Shown: positions 35,280 to 46,242, counted from the first letter of the stretch. The stretch is 64,000 nt of DNA from Nectonema munidae (GCA_030549495.1 JAUIRK010001041.1:1054001-1118000); one strand, 5' to 3'. The notes: generated by a model not told the origin, from the sequence alone. A program made the numbers and translations.

Positions 35280-36025
35280 CAAAAAATGGCAAAAACATTT
35301 CAACTGACTGAATTCTTCACTCGCGCATCAGCTCCCGAAAGAGAGATACCAGCTTCGTCATCCATCCTCTCTACTTATTTCGAGGATCTCCATGATAGTC
35401 AGCATGTGGAGAACACAGGCACGGCTTCAAAGCAAGTACTTCCAGAATGTCAAGTCGACATACAAGTTGATGACATCTTATGGTCAGAGAATACCACAGC
35501 AGAATTCACAATCCCAATTTACACATGATGGCTTCTGCGACTGGAAACATGCTACGGATCGACTCACTTCACATGAGCAATCCAAATATCATATTGAAGC
35601 TGCCTGGTCAAGAGCAAGTCGTGTAAAGAAAGCTGGACGTATAGACTCTGAACTTGCCCATGAAATGGATCACATGAACAATATTGGCGTAGTTCTCTTA
35701 AACGACTGGGCAGTGTTTTTAAGTTTGTATGTGAGCGAGGCCTTGCTCTTCGTGGAGAGGATGAAACTATATGGCAACTTCTTGGGGTTACTAGAACTTT
35801 TGGCAGAATATGATGATTCCCTAGGTCAACACAACATGAATCATGCCAGACGTGGTTCTGGTCATACAAACTATTTGTCGTCAACTGTCTGTGAAGAACT
35901 TGTTTCACTAAGGGGCAATAAAGTTTTTAACTGAATTATTTCACGCATAAAAGTCTCGAAATACTATTCAGTTTCTGTTGATTCGACAAAACATTATATT
36001 CCAGTGTCTTCATTTTAGGAACTTT
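35280..36025 (+). pseudogene. hAT-type transposase relic (ZMYM1-like, TTF zinc finger/DUF4371)
   Basis: Plus strand, antisense to the host gene, in intron 4. Pieces in two or more frames read GFCDWKHATDRLTSHEQSKY (TTF-type zinc finger), ERGLALRGEDETIWQ, GNFLGLLELLAEYDDSLGQH, YLSSTVCEELVSL and SVDSTKHYIPV. These are characteristic phrases of ZMYM1-like/hAT transposases. The frames shift at least twice, and a short deletion between DETI and GNFLG is likely; the C-terminal dimerisation domain is missing. No terminal repeats were found. Confidence 0.8.
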
Positions 36026-36590
36026 GACACTAACAAGAGTTTTCTAAGACATATTTTTTTTTTGAAAATATGTATTCAATTTTATAAATTTGTTATATTT
36101 AAAATTTTTTCATATGTGTGTAAGTTAGAATAAATATCTTAGCTCTTTGAGGAACAGCTCTCACACGCCAATGTGGTGCCTCAGTTCAAAAGTTACTGTG
36201 GCACCGCAGCGCAAAAGTACTATTTAAATCATTTAACTGTTATGTTCAGTTGATGTCACAAGACAGAACACAGTAAAAATTTATTTCCAAATTTTAAATT
36301 TTTTTTCCCATTTCTAACAATTGAGGTTTATTCTATATAAAAAAAGTATAGGCCTAGGTCATATGCCCCATTTGTCGACCCATTTGACGGGCCCTGGTAA
36401 CAAGACAGTCAAAAAACTATTTTTATTTGAAAGAATACTTGCTATATGAAATAACCTTGAAGTAGATATTTGGTCCGTGTTTTCATATTTAATTCTCTTA
36501 AATGGCATATCCAAACTTTCTCGGATATGTGTAAATATTATGTCAGTAAGGATACTGAGGATTCTAATACGAAAAAATACGATGACTTAC
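36026..36590. other. Part of intron 4, nothing recognised
   Basis: AT-rich intron remainder below the hAT relic and above CUB 1 second half in coordinate order. No element end or exon recognised. Confidence 0.4.
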
Positions 36591-36801
36591 GAGCTTTCCA
36601 CCGAGCAGAAAATCCTCTTCTATTATTGTTGCCATCGGTTCTTAAGATCAAGAGAAAGTAGTTATTTGTTGAATTGAAAGATTTCATTTTAGAAGTAAAT
36701 TTGCCAGTCAACTTGGCAATAGCAAAGCTTGATTCAATGGAAGGCAAGCCTGTTCTCACTTCAAGGTAATCGTAGTCATCTTCCAATTCGAAACTGATGA
36801 A
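36591..36801 (-). CDS. uif: uif-like exon: second half of CUB domain 1
   Basis: 211 bp, phase 0 to 1, acceptor CCCATTAG, donor GCTC|GTAAGT. It continues CUB 1 with FISFELEDDYDYLEVRTG, containing the acidic cluster typical of calcium-binding CUBs, and ends with RRGFSARWKA, the conserved GFxAxW/Y last strand. The second CUB disulfide is missing (no Cys in this half). Confidence 0.94.
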
Positions 36802-36842
36802 CTAATGGGAAAACAATCATTAACATTAGATCTACACACAGA

Positions 36843-37188
36843 CACATTGGCGCTTTTAAAGGGGCCAGAGAGGGCTTAGACCCCCCAGTTTTTTTGCTGG
36901 CTTCCATGTTGCCCCTCCCCATTTTATATCATGAGGTAATTTTCAATACAATGAAGCTCTTTTAAATATTTTGTATATTTTGTATTTCAAAGGAAAAAAT
37001 TTGAGATTGAAAAGCCCTTACCATAATTTCAATGTTTCTCAAAAAAAAACAAAAAAACAGAGCTATATATGAATAAAGCATTTTTGGAGAGTATTTTGAG
37101 TTAAAAAATTACAAGTGTCAGCTAACAAAACATCAGCCCTGATACCCCCCCTCTACCTTCCCCCTTTAAAAACTTAAAATTGCCACTG
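36843..37188. mobile_element. MITE with TTGGCG/CGCCA-type ends
   Basis: Left end CACATTGGCGCTTTTAAAGG, right end CCCCTTTAAAAACTTAAAAT then TGCCACTG. Inverted over about 20 bp, with C-rich and G-rich subterminal tracts (GGGGCC, CCCCCC). Similar ends at 51326-51572. Confidence 0.55.
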
Positions 37189-37219
37189 CATAGACATATA
37201 ACATATCAGAAACATAAAT

Positions 37220-37620
37220 TTACGGCATACCGTTTTCTTGTTAAATTAGACATTTTTCATTTTAAATTACCATTTTTTCGTTTCAAAATTGTCCTTTTTC
37301 ATTTTAAAGTTGGGTTCTTTCGTTTTAATATCGTCTTTTTACATTTTAAACTCCTCTTTAAATCTTCTTTTCTCACGTTAATACCTTTGTTTTTCATTTT
37401 GAATGAAAAAGAGCAAATTTAAAATGAAAAAAGACGAATAAGTGAAAAAAGACAAATTTAAAATAAAAAAGAAAAATTAAAAATATTAAAAAAACGAACT
37501 TAAAATGAAAAAAGGCGAATTTAAAACGAAAGAACCAAAATTTAAAATAAAAAAAACGAACTTAAAGTGAAAAAGGAAGACTTTAAAATGAAAATGGTCG
37601 AAATTAAAGTTCAAATGATA
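37220..37620. mobile_element. Palindromic minisatellite (foldback-type) element C
   Basis: Left arm about 37245-37410 with units like TTTTTCATTTTAAATT and TCTTTCGTTTTAAT; right arm about 37410-37610 with inverse-complement units such as AATTTAAAATGAAAAAAGAC. The arms meet with almost no spacer, so the whole element can fold into one long hairpin. A different unit from elements A and B but the same design. Confidence 0.65.
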
Positions 37621-37622
37621 TA

Positions 37623-39341
37623 TATAGTTAAACTCTTATAAACCGGGCTGTGAATTAAATATATGCGTAAACCCGAAATTTTTAAAATTCCGTTTTTATG
37701 CTGAAGAATGCAGGAGAAAACTTTTAAAATAGGATCCTCTCTCTACCGGATTACGGATGCATGATAGAACATAGTCCCACTTTTTACGAATTCTCTGAAT
37801 TTCATTTTTCTAATCTTTTGCTTCCATTCACTTATTTTTCCATTTTTTTATATACGTTTCCTATATATTTTTCATTTTTCAACTCATACTCTTCTTAACT
37901 TTCAGACTTTACCTAAAAATGTTTTTTCAGACTTATCCTTAACTTTTTTCAAACTTTTTTTTAACTTTCTTATTTTTTTCTCTTTTCTTCTTTGTTTACT
38001 TTTCCTCATTACATTTAGTTTTCGTTTGCCCTCTCCTCTTCCCATACATATCGTGATTTTTCTGTAACACCCAAAACTTTAAATCCAAGCAATTGACTAC
38101 CATCAAGTAAAATGGCAAATAATTAGATTTAAAAAAAGACATTTTGAAATAAACTCAAATTGAAGACTTTTCTTTACCGATTAACATGAACACAAAGAAT
38201 ACGCGTAAAAAATGTCTTTCTACTGCTAATCAAAATCACCAATAAGAAATAAGGTTTGATTTAGTTGAAAAAAAATTTATGATTATTTGATGGCAGATTT
38301 TATCACTTTAATTAATAATGATTAATTTTACGAGTGTAAGAGATGTATTACCTTTAAATAAAGTTCCTAACAATTTTTAATAATCAATATTTATAATAAT
38401 CATGCCTTCGCATTAATGTGAGCAACCATAATACAGCCAAAACATCAAAGTGTGGTGAAGAAACAAAATGAATTAAAAAAACATCGTGAAGAGTATGGCA
38501 AAAAATGAAACATTGCATGCAGGTCTCTAACTCTAATTAATACGAAGACATATCATATTTACACGTTTTAATTTTTATAGTGAAAAAATAACTTCAAATT
38601 AAATTTAACCAACTTCAAATTAAAAAAATGGTATTCAATTCACGGAAAAATATGAAATTGAAAAATATATTTTGCAAAAAATGATGCGCAGAATTCGTAT
38701 CTGGACTAAGACACATTAATTTCTTCCATGATCTTCCATTTTCAATACACAGTTGACAAGAGCTGTTGGGTAGAAAACAGGATTTATCTGAATTTAGCAG
38801 ATTGAATCGACCGAAAAATTTGTATACATTTCAAGTTTAACAAACACTTTAAATTTCATATTTTACACAGAACAGCTAAACTCTCCAATGATCAAAATAT
38901 AGAAGTTTCACTTAACACATAATCGCGTTGAAATAAAATACGTTTTCGAAAATATAAATTTGAACGTACTTTTGAAAACTAAAATCTTATATATATAAAA
39001 CGAATTTTAAAATCATAATAGAAAACTCATATATTAAAAAGTTGCAATCAATAAATTTTATTTGCGTATCGGTATGCCATTTTCATTTTTAAGACACATT
39101 TTACGGAATCGGAGTCGGAGTAGGTATCGACTAGTCTGCAATTTCTGGCCAAGAGTAGAACCAGACACTCACTAAGATGTTTGGCTGTACTCAAAAACGT
39201 TTTATACTGTTTTGTGGTATCAAAAAATTTTAGCCCCCTCCCCCGAAGTTCAAACTTTGAAGTGAACGACTGAAAATAACGTGAAAAATGAGTTAAACAG
39301 TGGTAACAATATCGCGTATATATAAGCAAAAAGAAGCTTAC
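37623..39341. other. Part of intron 3, nothing recognised
   Basis: AT-rich intron within CUB 1, with a pyrimidine-rich run at about 37790-38050 (TTTTTC-type). No exon or element recognised. Confidence 0.5.
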
Positions 39342-39451
39342 GTCAAGTTTAATTTTAAAAGCAATAGGAACTTTTATAGTCCACTGGCAAAACATGTGTG
39401 GGGAGTAAGTGCGAGGAAAATCAGGGGACTGGATTTGACCAGAGTTTCCTT
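39342..39451 (-). CDS. uif: uif-like exon: first half of CUB domain 1
   Basis: 110 bp, phase 1 to 0. It encodes SGQIQSPDFPRTYSP, then FCQWTIKVP and FKIKLD, which is the SP-x-(F/Y)P-x-x-Y and CxW signature of the CUB fold. Acceptor CTGATAG (an alternative 3 bp downstream keeps frame), donor GAC|GTAAGC. Only one cysteine of the usual first CUB disulfide pair is visible, unless the last Cys of the LDLa exon lies close enough to stand in for it. Confidence 0.93.
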
Positions 39452-41624
39452 CTATCAGAAAAGTGCAGCTCTCTTAACATTAAATGGTAGTGTTTCAATA
39501 AAATCGTTTTGAACGAAGAAAGTTTATGGAAAATATATTTCGAAAAAAATTTAATTACAATTTCTTCGAAAAAGTGCCATGTCTGGAATAAAAGCTAAAT
39601 AAAGCCTAACTTAAAAGTTACTTTGAAAAACTAAATTTTTTATTTTTTTTTATAAGTGTATCAAATATGACGAATCTATTTTTGAACTTGTTTTTGCATA
39701 TCTTGAATCAAAATGGCAGAAATGACAATCATTTATGTAATTGACACTGTTTTTTTTCTTAAAAATAGATCCTTAGCTACAAAAAGTGCAGAAGAGATGA
39801 AGGATGTTGAAAAAAGTTCGTCTACTCTCCCATTTAGCTCGACATTTGGCTGGAAGAAATTTGGACGAAAAAATATGTGGGCAAAGGAAATGTGGCGGAT
39901 AATATAAGAGTGTAAATAGTAATAATGATGCTGGCAAATCACGTTTGCAAAAACAATTAATAATGATTATCATTTGATTTATTTTTGAAATTTTTTTAAT
40001 TAATTATTAATAAATATAAATAAATGTTCCCTAAACTTAAAATAAAAAAGGGAAGAAACATTGTCTTACGTCTGCAACATCTGAAAAGCGACTTATCAGT
40101 GTTGGAATTACTAACAAATATGGTTTTCCTGAGGAGTAAAGTTGGCTGGGAGTATTTGAGGTAAGAATGTCAGTTATCCAGTTAAGATTGTAAACTCATG
40201 ATTAATAACAATCATTTTCAAAAAGTTTAAATTGGATGTTATAATTAACACTTCGATAAAAATTGTCTCATAGCAACATTTTCGGCTAAAAGTCCATCGT
40301 ACTAAATATCCGTTTAGCGAAATGTCTGTCGGTTAAACATCCTTCGGCTACATGCCCAAAAGGCGTCTGAAAAGAACACTCGTTATATATTATGCGGTTT
40401 TCTCACCTTGTAAACAAATTGATAAACTATCTTTTAAGAGACTTTTTAATTGATTCTTTTTTATTTTGAATTAAATATGAAAAATTAAATTGACATTTCT
40501 TTTAAAGTAAAAATATCTTTCAAAAATTTAAACAATAAAAGAAAATTTCTTGTAGAGCATTGGACCACAAATTTACGAAAACAAAAGCATTTGAAAAAAA
40601 TTATATTAATGGAATTATCACTAGGTTTCAAAATATTAAGTGTCTGGACCGTTTTACAAGAAAATAGGGCATATAAACAAAGATTCTATTTCAGTGTTAA
40701 TGAGATTGAACATAAACTATTCAGAGTTCAAATATTTTTATACAACACATGGATATGTCATTTGATTAAAAAAAATTGTATCTTAATTTATTCCAAAAAA
40801 TTTATGGAGTAAATTGACAAAAAAAATTAAACAAAACTTTGTTTTTCATTCAGTCATATTTTCGTGGTAGAGAAAATAATATTTACTCAATCGTGGCTCA
40901 AGAAGTCATATAATTTGCGAAACAGTGGTATTTCTAAGTTCCACAAATATATAATACCTATTTTTCTGAATCAAACAAATAAGTATTGCAATAATAATTA
41001 ATAAATATATGGTTAGCCATTCCCAACAAAAACTTGAAAAAACTAAATTACTTATTTGCCCGGACTAAGAATCTTTTTAACGAATGCATTAGTTTTTTAT
41101 TTCAACCAATCTAAATCTGGATCAAAGTTACGTGTAAATTCTTGATAAAATTTGAATTTTTTTAAATTGTAAAATAAACACTATTCGCATAGTTAAACAG
41201 TTATTAAAAAATGAAATGATTCAAGTATAATCTTGAATTTAAAAATAAAAAAGATATTTGCTTAAAATGAAAAAACACATGTAAGGAGAAACAGGATACC
41301 CTTTAAGTGAAAATGTACTTCCACCCGTATAAGAAGAAACTTAAGAATTGGCTTCTAAGAATTTTAAGATTCGATTGGAACCACAAATTTGATCAGTAAA
41401 TTGTAACGCTTCAACTAAATTTTTTCTTTGAACTTGAATTTTTCCAATTAAGGTATTTATATTAAAAGAATTCACCTTCTAGAAAATTTTTGGACAATAA
41501 ATAATTAGTAGTATAACTATATTTACCTTACGCCTGAAGAAACTTTTAATAAATGATTGTTTAAAAATTAAGTATTTTTAAAACACATGCAATATTTTGA
41601 AGACATTTATACAGACTCACTCAC
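39452..41624. other. Intron 2, nothing firm
   Basis: AT-rich. Holds an isolated CUB-like open stretch (40070-40145) with incompatible phase, an orphan minus-strand frame (about 41340-41450) and one copy of a 48-bp duplicated sequence (41453-41500); see findings and rejected list. Confidence 0.4.
41453..41500. repeat. 48-bp duplicated sequence, copy 1
   Basis: Identical over 48 bp to 44247-44294, beginning GTATTTATATTAAAAGAATT and ending TTTTTGGACAATAA, in the same orientation about 2.8 kb apart. Flanks are unrelated. Confidence 0.85.
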
Positions 41625-41723
41625 CTGTGCAGTTCTTCTCGTCAGAATTATCCCCACAATCATCAAAGCCATCGCATTGATAGTCCTTTTTTATGCACTT
41701 ATTATTTTCACACTGGAATTGCT
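41625..41723 (-). CDS. uif: uif-like exon: LDL-receptor class A module
   Basis: A 99-bp phase 1-1 exon (acceptor CTTCTAG, donor CACAG|GTGAGT). With the ACLT of the previous exon it makes a complete LDLa repeat: cysteines in FQC, NKC, YQC, DDC and KNC, plus the calcium-cage signature [13 protein letters not shown]. LDLa modules bind calcium through these acidic residues and mediate protein or lipoprotein contacts. It is too short to stand out as an open reading frame but is unmistakable by motif. Confidence 0.95.
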
Positions 41724-43089
41724 CTAGAAGAAAATGAAAATACAAATTTTTTTATACATGTATATTCACAATATTTGTTAAAGTGTCTACTATACAAGAA
41801 AGAGCGAAGAGACAAAAGCACAATTCTCATCACAAATCAACGTAGACGGAGTAAAAAATTCTTGCAAATTTTATTGGAAATTAGTTCAATCTGTGTGCAA
41901 ATTGATAATTTCATGATTTTAAAATATCATTTGCACATAACAAGGATTTTTAAAATTTATGGGTCATAAGATTTGCTATTTTTTTTCAAAAAATAGTTTC
42001 AATGTATACAAAAACTTCTTTAACTGTTTGAGTAAATAATGTTATGTAGGAAAGTGCAAAATTCTACAAGATTTCATTTTTTACCCAATTTTCGAAAATA
42101 ATTTTAAAAATTTTGATAAATTTTTAAAGGTAGTTACTATTGTTAAGTAGCTCACACTGCGAAGAAAAAACCTTTTTAATTGGGTTTTGAAGAAGGTTTT
42201 CGAACATTTTTCTACCTTTTAAAAGTGATAGATGGTAGGCATGCTTAGAACCGCATAGTTTTTTTCAAATTATTGAAGAGAGTGAATTTATAGAACATTA
42301 AAATAGGCTATGTAAAACGTTGAAAATGTAAATCTGATTTATTTTGAAAACTTTTTAATTTTGCATTTGAGACCTCTTTACGTCATCTATTTATACGAAC
42401 CAAGATTTAACATGCAATTCATTTTATCATATTTATTATAATGAAATTTTTAAATTTTACATTTTCAATGTGTCTCATTTCTTAGGCAAGATTAGCATTC
42501 CTTATAAAGTTTTCCAATTCCTTTCTATATAAGTAAAGAAATCAACCAACTTCTATCAAAATATCAATAAAATTGTAACTGTTTGAACAAAGTGCAATCT
42601 TTCTTCTAACCTCCAACAAACTATCAATAACGGATATATTTTTATATTTTTTTAAAACAACTTTTAATAATTATTTTTTACTGCGCCATCTTTTAAAATG
42701 GCCATTACTTTTTTTACTATAAGCATTCAAATTGTTGTGTTCAAGCTTGCTTTTCTTATTTTGTATATAAATTGATTTACTTATTTTTGAACAACATATT
42801 TTTAAACTATAATGATAGAAGACCATAATTTGGAAAAATAACAATTCGATATGTCCACGTTGGAAGAAAGGCCTTCAAATCAATTCGTAGGAAACAAAAG
42901 TTTGATAACTTTCCTTTTACTTGTGGATTTACTTACCAATTAAGAACAGTCATTGGTCGATGAACACTAGTAAAGTTAAAAATCGACCATCTGGACGTCA
43001 AGTAAGGCAAATACATTAGCAGTTAACATATCTCAGTTTTTGTCTATCTATATCTGTCTTTTCCTGCTACTTTTTTTTGGGGTTTGGAC
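41724..43089. other. Part of intron 1, nothing recognised
   Basis: AT-rich intron between lectin and LDLa exons. No exon or element recognised. Confidence 0.5.
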
Positions 43090-43195
43090 AAAGGTAAATG
43101 TAAAAGAATCGTGGGGTGTTTTCATTGAGAAGACACAATTTCCTCACTTGTATCAAACTATGAGGAATACAGGCTTGAGTGTTCGTTCGATTGTG
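43090..43195 (-). mobile_element. tRNA-derived SINE family 1, diverged copy
   Basis: Inverse orientation. Shares GTGGGGTGTTTTCATTGAGA, TGTATCAAACTATGAGGA and AGGCTTGA with the other copies; the B-box region is eroded. Confidence 0.6.
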
Positions 43196-44490
43196 TGCAC
43201 CAACACTATTATGCTCCCCGAGAGATTTCAAGTGTGCCAGAAAATATATAAAATATAAGCGATTTGTTCAGAGGTGTTAGTGTTTTAGCTCTTTTTTAAA
43301 GATGCACTTTATAATGGAAGACTGAGAAAAAAAAATTTAATTAAATTATATAATTGGTGAATGTAAAAAGGAGTAACTAAGGTAATATATTTTTTTTATT
43401 GAAAAATACAACTAATTGGGATTTATATCTAACCCTGATCCCCTCACGACCACCTGATTATAATGATCAGTTTCATTCAAGTTCACAAGAAGACTTTTCA
43501 TAGTTCCATTTAAGTGATTTCTTAATACAGGTTAGACTTTGTTAGGATTTTTATTTTCCATCGTCTACTCGTAGAGAAATAGAGTTTAAATGAGCCTAAT
43601 CAAGACTGATAAAATGAAAGAATAGAGTGTAAGCTGTAGCAAAATACATTCTCTACCCAGAATTAGTGTAAGGATTCCTGCACTGCACCGGTTCTAATAA
43701 AAGATAATGGTATCGAGAAATGAAAAAACTTCCAAGGTTGCCATTCGGAATTTTTGTGATTAAAAAAGGAATGTAAATCCTATTAATCAATAAATTGGTT
43801 TATATTCCAGGATCTATGCAGCAATGAGAAAAGGAACAGAAAGACAATGTTGACAATAAAGCCAACATGCACTGAATCGGAAAGAGCAATTTTAATAGCT
43901 TCTCGCTTTCCTTCAAAAACAAAAGCAAAACTTTGTCATGATACTTTGAATGCTCAAGTGTTTTCAATGAGTTACTTCAAGCACAAAGATATATGATTGC
44001 ATCTCTTTTATTATAGTTTAAACATTTTCTGTAATATTGTTACGCCCTCCGATTCAAAACCCAGTACTCTTTTCAAGGCAAAAAACAGACAACAGATTTA
44101 AGCTTTTTTTTCTCCTAATTTTTCAAAAACACGCTTTATTTGAACGGTTCATGGTTGATAAAGAGCTAGAGCTCGAAAACTTCCATTAATCCAATAAAAT
44201 TTTGATGAAAAAAAAATTGTGAAGATACGATATGACTTAAATAAATGTATTTATATTAAAAGAATTCACCTTCTAGAAAATTTTTGGACAATAAGTTTAG
44301 CATAGGTACTTTGTACTATCTTAAAAGTATTTTCGGGTGTTTAATCTGAATGAAAAATTTTCTCACCTTGGGTTTTTGTTTTTTAAAACACGGTACTCGT
44401 TTCACCCCTATCCTTAACACGTAAATGGCACTCTACATCTCATTTTGAATTTGTATAATGATTGACAAATGCTCAACCAATCTCCAAATG
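43196..44490. other. Part of intron 1, nothing firm
   Basis: AT-rich intron. Apart from the 48-bp repeat copy at 44247-44294 nothing is recognised. Confidence 0.4.
44247..44294. repeat. 48-bp duplicated sequence, copy 2
   Basis: Second exact copy of the 41453-41500 sequence, in intron 1. Probably a fragment of a dispersed repeat or a small segmental copy. Confidence 0.85.
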
Positions 44491-44494
44491 GGCC

Positions 44495-44634
44495 TCCTAT
44501 TGTTAGGGTTAGGGTTAGTGTAGAATTAGCATTAGTGTTAGGTTTAGCGCTAGCGCAATATCATGCATACATAGATTTACATTTTACATACATTTTTTAT
44601 ATTCTTGACACAAACTTTCCTATGTATTTGTTTA
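44495..44634. repeat. Dispersed repeat R, copy 1
   Basis: Shares AGCGC/TAGCGCAAT, CATACATA and ATTCTTGACACAAACTTTCC with 49407-49524. Begins with two TTAGGG units. Interrupted at its right end by the MITE at 44632-44771. Confidence 0.6.
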
Positions 44635-44771
44635 ACCCATTAAGTACCATAGAAATCAGACGACATCTAAAAAAAAACGCAGACGATTTATATTCAAAGT
44701 CATTTAAAAAAGCAGACGAAGATGAAGTTACTTATGTTCCTAAATGGGAGCATTGGCACTTAATGGGTTAA
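44632..44771. mobile_element. TTAA-flanked MITE, copy 3
   Basis: 140 bp between TTAA sites, with inverted ends CCCATTAAGTACC and GGCACTTAATGGG. The interior carries GCAGACGA words as in copy 1. Inserted into repeat R. Confidence 0.8.
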
Positions 44772-44940
44772 TACAAGTCTGACACAAAAAATTCTAAACA
44801 TACATACACACATAAATACATACATTAGACATTAGACATCCATGCACAGAATTACTTAAGTCTCAAAACAGCGGTCTAGCTCAAATGACGGAACGCGGTA
44901 TATTCCAATTTATGCATTTATTAAGAAAAACTTAACATAC

Positions 44941-45192
44941 CGGTTAAGCAAGCAGGTTTTTCGCAAGCAAAGTATTGAATCGCATCACATGGCTCCAAAG
45001 ACCATGCAAATTGGGAATTGCTTTCATCTTGAATACCATTGTGGGTGCTGTGAGAAGAGAAGTTCATGCCAGCACAATCACCATATGTGATGTCAGGATG
45101 AGATATTTGCCAAAATCCATCAAATTGCTGAGTAAAATCTTTTGAGTTCCACAAAAACAGTGAGGAAGTGTTGCGTATTTCATGTCTTAAGC
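44941..45192 (-). CDS. uif: uif-like exon: C-terminal part of C-type lectin domain
   Basis: Most upstream exon I can place; 252 bp, phase 1 at both ends, acceptor TTCAAAG and donor G|GTATGT. It encodes the second half of a C-type lectin fold: DGFWQISHPD, GDCAGMNF, a Trp in QFAW, EPC and YFACE, giving three of the four conserved cysteines. The usual WND calcium/sugar-binding triplet is absent (WSLE here), so classic carbohydrate binding is doubtful. The final residues PACLT supply the first cysteine of the LDLa module in the next exon. The N-terminal half of the lectin domain must lie in an upstream exon I did not find between 45.2 and 64 kb. Confidence 0.9.
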
Positions 45193-45756
45193 CTTTGAAG
45201 TTGAAACGTGTATGCATTATTGTAAAAAGTAAATTAAAAAAAGCTAAATTTTAATTTAGCACCTAAAAAGGATTTTTGTATGATCAAAAAATTTGTATAT
45301 TCTTAAACATTGTTGCGTAAAAACTTCATTTATTAAGAAGCTGAATGTTATGAAAAAATAATAATGAGCTGAATTTAACATTTATTTTTATATTCGTCTG
45401 CTATAAAATGATCCACTTAGATCCCAGAAATTACACACAACATTTTATAATTTGACATAAAACAATTATAAAATTTATAAAATGTCTGAGCATTATTGAA
45501 AAATAAAAAACTGTGATTTTTCAAATTAGACAGAGATTTCTTTATTAAGCGAAGAAAAATCTGGAACAATTCAGGAAATCCTAGACATCTGACAACCCTA
45601 CATTTGGGTCAATCATCTCATTTGATAACAGAAAAAACAGACGACATTAAGTCCTCTGCATCATTTAGAAATGACAGTCGGATCAATTATCCAAGAAAAA
45701 GTAGGCGACATTTACATTTTGAAGAAAGAAAAGAATTGTAATCACCTGTTTTCTTT
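45193..45756. other. Stretch upstream of the lectin exon, no exon found
   Basis: AT-rich. Contains CAGACGACAT-type words near 45638 that recall the TTAA MITE family, possibly a decayed copy. The missing N-terminal half of the lectin domain was looked for here and not found. Confidence 0.4.
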
Positions 45757-45857
45757 TTAACCCTTTGAGGCTTAGAATCGTCTGTTTACAACATAAAAAA
45801 TTTAATTGAAAAAAAGCAGACAATTATTCTTCAAAATTCTGGTACTCAAAGGGTTAA
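45757..45857. mobile_element. TTAA-flanked MITE, copy 4
   Basis: 101 bp between TTAA sites with inverted CCCTTTGAG and CTCAAAGGG. The sequence just to its right (about 45862-45940: TTTAAAGCAGAC, TCTTCAAAGG) looks like a piece of another copy. Confidence 0.75.
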
Positions 45858-46101
45858 ATGTATTTTTATATATTTAAAGCAGACTATTTTTATTTCTGGG
45901 GACACTCCTATCACACTGGTCTTCAAAGGCTACCTTTAACCGGTTAACGACGTGAGTGGACAATTGTCGACTTTACAAAAATATGAATCTTCTGCGTTTA
46001 TAATTACTCATTTGTCTTCAAAATGTTTTTCGTTTTAAAATCGTTTTTTTGGTTAACATTTATAAAAACTAGTTTATAAGAAACCAGTCCTTATTCACCC
46101 T

Positions 46102-46242
46102 TTAACTCTTTCGTGACCAGTGTATGATATATGATACATAAACAATTTTACCTTAGTCGGCTTTTTCAAATAGATTATTTGTATATAAATCTTCTGCTTT
46201 CTAATAAATATCGTCTGATTTTTCTCGTAATGAAAGGGTTAA
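46102..46242. mobile_element. TTAA-flanked MITE, copy 5
   Basis: 141 bp between TTAA sites with ends CTCTTTCGTGACCAG and TAATGAAAGGG. The interior has TCTTCTGC and TCGTCTGA words typical of the family. Confidence 0.7.

Larger units (their letters stand above)
1..45192 (-). other. uif: Span of an uninflatable-like multi-domain extracellular protein gene (partial)
   Basis: Twenty-three exons on the minus strand join in one open frame of 4698 bp (1566 codons). Each has an AG acceptor and GT donor, and each junction is phase-compatible: 1-1 around whole modules, 0 inside CUB and FA58C domains. Order: C-type lectin, LDLa, CUB x3, CCP x4, EGF-CA, FA58C, EGF-CA, CCP x4, FA58C, HYR x2. From family knowledge this resembles arthropod Uninflatable, a single-pass membrane protein of the apical surface of epithelia such as trachea, linked to tracheal growth and Notch signalling. 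The order is read directly; the name is inference. The N-terminus (signal peptide, first half of lectin domain) and the C-terminus lie outside or were not found. Alternatives are SVEP1-like or other mosaic proteins, which fit the order less well. Confidence 0.62.

Noticed and set aside
39713-39973. Overlapping plus and minus ORFs in intron 2
   Set aside because: No domain wording, no compatible splice sites in the host frame, and no similarity to recognised elements.
40070-40145. CUB-like open stretch (LYSSGKPYLLV) with apparent splice sites in intron 2
   Set aside because: It would need phase 2 on entry and gives phase 0 on exit, which fits neither the LDLa exon (phase 1) nor the CUB 1 exon (phase 1). 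LDLa joins CUB 1 directly in frame without it.
44497-44519. TTAGGG units suggesting an interstitial telomere repeat
   Set aside because: Only two or three units, inside a dispersed repeat whose other copy has diverged GTTAGTG words; not a telomeric tract.
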